DNA from: Jejuia rubra
GTDB taxonomy: Bacteria > Bacteroidota > Bacteroidia > Flavobacteriales > Flavobacteriaceae
Assembly (NCBI RefSeq): GCF_042684665.1
Contig: NZ_JBHULY010000016.1
Span: forward strand, 244,938 to 308,937
DNA: 64,000 bases
Direction of reading: 5' to 3'
Of the stretch, positions 62,501-64,000 are shown one piece after another. Each line of letters opens with the position of its first letter. Positions within the stretch are counted from its first letter, which is position 1. The notes under the pieces were generated by a model. That model worked only from the letters and a program-made list of their open reading frames with translations, was not told the DNA's origin and did not search any database. A program made the position numbers and the translations under genes.

Positions 62501-64000
62501 AGAACGGATTGCCCTGGTAGTGGTAATTCGTCCTACAGCACTTCTGTACTCTTCACTACATTGGGCTGCGTAGCTCCAATTAATATTACGGCTTCTGAAC
62601 TTTTCATTGATAGTGCCAATATTACTTGGGATGAAATTGACGGAGCAACCTTCGATGTTAGATATAGAGAAAATGGTACATCAACATGGACTACAGTCTT
62701 GAATCTAGATAATAATGCATTTAATATCCCCAACCTAGACCCAAATACTACGTATGACGTTCAGGTAAGAACGGATTGTAGCTCTTCCTCTTCATCTTAT
62801 TCGTCAACCGTAAACTTTACCACATTAGCTTGCACGGCTCCGACAAACGTGACTGCAGATGATGTTACGTCATCTAGTGCCACCATAAATTGGGACGAGA
62901 TTTTAGGCTCCGATTATGATTTAAGATTTAGGGAAACAGGCACATCGACTTGGACAAATATCAGCGATAGAGCCCTAAACTTTTACAATATTCCTGATCT
63001 TGTGGCCGCTACGGAATACGAAGTTCAAGTGAGAACGGTGTGTACTGCTTCAACAAATAGTGCATATACAACTTCAACGGTATTTACAACTTCAGCATGT
63101 GATGATATCGTAAGTGCGTTCCCCTATGCTGAAAGTTTTGAAAGTGGTTTTGGCCTATGGGTCCAGGAGTCCAGCGATGATATTGATTGGACAAGAATCT
63201 CTGGATTAACACCTTCTAATACATCTCCTGATGTTACCGGGCCTTCTGGAGCAGCAGATGGTAGCTACTATATCTTTACTGAATCTTCAGGAAACGGAAC
63301 CGGATACCCAGACATGGATGCATTTTTAACTAGTCCTTGTTTTGATTTTACAGGTTATGAAAACACTCAATTGACCTTCCAATACCATATGTTTGGTTCT
63401 ACCATGGGAGATCTTTACGTAATCGTTAGTACCGATAATTTTCAATCTTCTAACGTAACTGTATTTACCCAATTGGGCTCACCTTCGTCTCAGACTACTG
63501 GAAATAGTGATCCTTGGGAATCAGCTATGATTGATTTATCAGCTTATGATGGCCAAACTATTAAGATTCGTTTCTTTGGTGAAACTGGTTCAGGTTTTAG
63601 GAGTGATATCTCTATAGACGATATTAATGTCTCTGCAGATGTTATTTCATCAACAACCTGGTATGCAGATACGGACTCTGATGGTTTTGGAGATCCAAGC
63701 GTAAGTCAGGTTGCAGGCTCGCAACCGGCAGGTTATGTGGCAGACAATACAGATTGTGATGATGGTGATCCAAACGAGTTCCCAGGGCAGACTTGGTATT
63801 TAGATGCTGACGGCGATGGATATAGCGAAGGTACCTCAACAACTGTTTGTGAGCGTCCAACAGATTATTATACAGCAGCCGAACTAACAGCAACATCTGG
63901 TGATTGTGATGATACCGATGGTACCGTGAATACACCACAACAATACTACGTGGATGCCGACGGCGACGGTTTCGGATCGACCACTACGGCTATGCTCTGT
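59582..64000 (+). CDS. Secreted M14 zinc carboxypeptidase with FnIII and calcium-binding-type repeats (3' end outside window)
   Basis: Open for 1473 codons to the window edge with no stop seen. Signal peptide MKKITLLSILLLTIAQITHSQ. An N-terminal prodomain (about 22-165) is followed by the peptidase (about 180-500): zinc motif HSRE (H237, E240), FNPDGF, DLNRNSAY and ALNHHSF. Then a beta-rich stretch and a jelly-roll-like domain, followed by four fibronectin III repeats (62015-63097), a MAM-like domain beginning FPYAESFESGFGLW and MopE-type repeats with DADGDGY-like loops (from about 63660). The modular plan predicts a surface or secreted enzyme, probably sent by type IX secretion, but its C-terminal sorting domain is beyond the window. 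Confidence 0.9.
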   Translation, partial: MKKITLLSILLLTIAQITHSQEILKRVSISNINSSTIEQLDALGIDMTCGAILHNHNLTLELTEHQLHQLENKGLIYNVLIDDMTKFYSERAIRNLPLATAEVERQKSLKRGKLALKQYNKLTSKSLTINELLNNLGQYDECDEMNWEVPDNWNLNDSDSYPNETNHFGGCLTYDMVLQELDDMKRLYPNLISTRKNASPTNQLTVEGRTVWFVRISDNPEVDEPAEPETLYQSLIHSREAASIMQLLYYMWYILENYESDDAIKNLVNNHAMYFIPVFNPDGFVYNETVAPNGGGGQRKNRNTSGGCGTYDEGIDLNRNSAYYWGNGGASTTNSCSSTYAGSGPFSENETQIMRDFFMQHDFKLALNHHSFKNVMLHGYAGTNIDNPRPDEYSKYNHDMTFYNRYGYGPSTSISSLNSGNMNDWMLGGPAGVSANGTPTGIGSGKHTLSWTPENGAGSEGTGGTYGGFWPDPTNYLPIAQRAMRANFLAAYFSGKYAKLHDLNQSDITSTSGNLTFGIENLGQNGNDTTPDTNNFTVTVTAVTPNITINTASASQNFTSSEILAQKTVDISYTLDGGIAANDEIQFKVVLTNDYASDNVLYETIITKIYTPTILSTLDPTNFSNWTSSGSWSSVTDGFNDASAIRSNASIPYSNNLNNQTLQYNGTLNFSGIQSAVIQFYGKWDLERSFDYVQIEASANGSTGWTPLCGRLTKPGSEDQDSQTGSRYSQKSTTNINFQPDGEQLYDGDTQDKWSMEEIVIDASTNSAFLGDSSVFIRFAFHTDSSNRQDSYVNANFEGFTFDDFKVIGIGCSTAVPTNIAASNITTDAATIDWDEVFNNTYDLRYRVNGTSTWTNVSDFNTNSNALSGLTPGTTYDVEIRSQCGTSTNSAYSATFNFSTLACDPPSNITASDIGLSTVRIHWDDIPDATYDVRYRVNGTSTWTSTSSTSLVLDQPVYNISGLSEATSYEVQVRTDCPGSGNSSYSTSVLFTTLGCVAPINITASELFIDSANITWDEIDGATFDVRYRENGTSTWTTVLNLDNNAFNIPNLDPNTTYDVQVRTDCSSSSSSYSSTVNFTTLACTAPTNVTADDVTSSSATINWDEILGSDYDLRFRETGTSTWTNISDRALNFYNIPDLVAATEYEVQVRTVCTASTNSAYTTSTVFTTSACDDIVSAFPYAESFESGFGLWVQESSDDIDWTRISGLTPSNTSPDVTGPSGAADGSYYIFTESSGNGTGYPDMDAFLTSPCFDFTGYENTQLTFQYHMFGSTMGDLYVIVSTDNFQSSNVTVFTQLGSPSSQTTGNSDPWESAMIDLSAYDGQTIKIRFFGETGSGFRSDISIDDINVSADVISSTTWYADTDSDGFGDPSVSQVAGSQPAGYVADNTDCDDGDPNEFPGQTWYLDADGDGYSEGTSTTVCERPTDYYTAAELTATSGDCDDTDGTVNTPQQYYVDADGDGFGSTTTAMLC
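62015..63097 (+). repeat. Four tandem fibronectin type III repeats in the M14 peptidase
   Basis: Units at 62015-62287, 62288-62566, 62567-62830 and 62831-63097 (273, 279, 264 and 267 bases). Each starts with Cys (C-x-x-P), then WDE/WDD, then a YDVRYR-like strand, GTSTWT, L..TTYDVQVR and FTT. Conserved enough to have arisen by duplication, but diverged in DNA. Confidence 0.85.
63660..64000 (+). repeat. MopE-type Asp-rich repeats in the M14 peptidase
   Basis: Three visible units begin WYADTDSDGFG, WYLDADGDGYS and YYVDADGDGFG, each about 39-50 residues with DCDD further on. The spaced Asp/Gly loops resemble calcium-binding linker repeats found in large secreted proteins. The array continues past the window. 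Confidence 0.75.

Noticed and set aside
1..64000. CRISPR array, prophage or insertion sequence
   Set aside because: No regularly spaced direct repeats, integrase, phage structural genes or transposase were recognised.

Overview
The window comes from the chromosome of a member of the Bacteroidota, most likely a marine-type Flavobacteriaceae. It is AT-rich. Several promoters fit the Bacteroidota pattern (TTG, 19-base spacer, TAnnTTTG). Typical family markers are present: a DUF4835 (PorD-like) protein, DUF4290, a START-like protein, a TonB-dependent receptor with a carboxypeptidase-regulatory-like N-terminal domain, a fused ResB/CcsA cytochrome c assembly protein, and a very long modular secreted peptidase. 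No integrase, transposase, prophage or CRISPR array was seen.

Layout. 1-11.7 kb is housekeeping: the end of coaBC, a PorD-like protein, recN, fabI, a transaldolase-like aldolase, an SDR enzyme, the SRP RNA gene, a glutaminyl cyclase lipoprotein, cydAB and a HAD/ATP-grasp pair. 12.3-14.6 kb holds two tandem PAS-LuxR regulators and an alpha/beta hydrolase. 14.7-33.3 kb is a nonribosomal peptide locus with two divergent arms. The leftward arm is a stand-alone adenylation enzyme, a carrier protein, a C-A-T synthetase, a His-rich protein and a TonB-dependent receptor. The rightward arm is a HupE/UreJ membrane protein, a C-A-T-E-C-T-TE synthetase, a glycosyltransferase and an Sfp-type phosphopantetheinyl transferase. 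33.4-40.5 kb carries an alpha-glucan phosphorylase-family protein and the nitrite-ammonification set nrfH-nrfA-ccsBA. 40.8-41.1 kb is a decayed AraC gene. 41.1-58.7 kb is again mostly core genes: mnmE, an S1-domain protein, the menaquinone genes menD, menF and a thioesterase, murA, recQ, fmt, HU, an AlgH-family protein and a class IV aminotransferase. 58.8-64 kb has a START-like protein, a tRNA-Met(CAT) and the first 1473 codons of a secreted M14 carboxypeptidase with FnIII and calcium-binding-type repeats, running off the right edge.

The most interesting part is the 14.7-33.3 kb locus. Its synthetases, outer-membrane receptor, histidine-rich protein and HupE-type permease suggest a small, possibly glycosylated peptide that handles a metal (a metallophore). 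This is inference. The final synthetase has an adenylation-less last module and a thioesterase in which cysteine replaces the nucleophilic serine, which points to unusual product release. Other points worth a second look are a MurA with Asp in place of the catalytic Cys, a phosphorylase lacking the expected PLP lysine, a 13-bp inverted repeat over a start codon, and a nested palindromic insertion between convergent genes.
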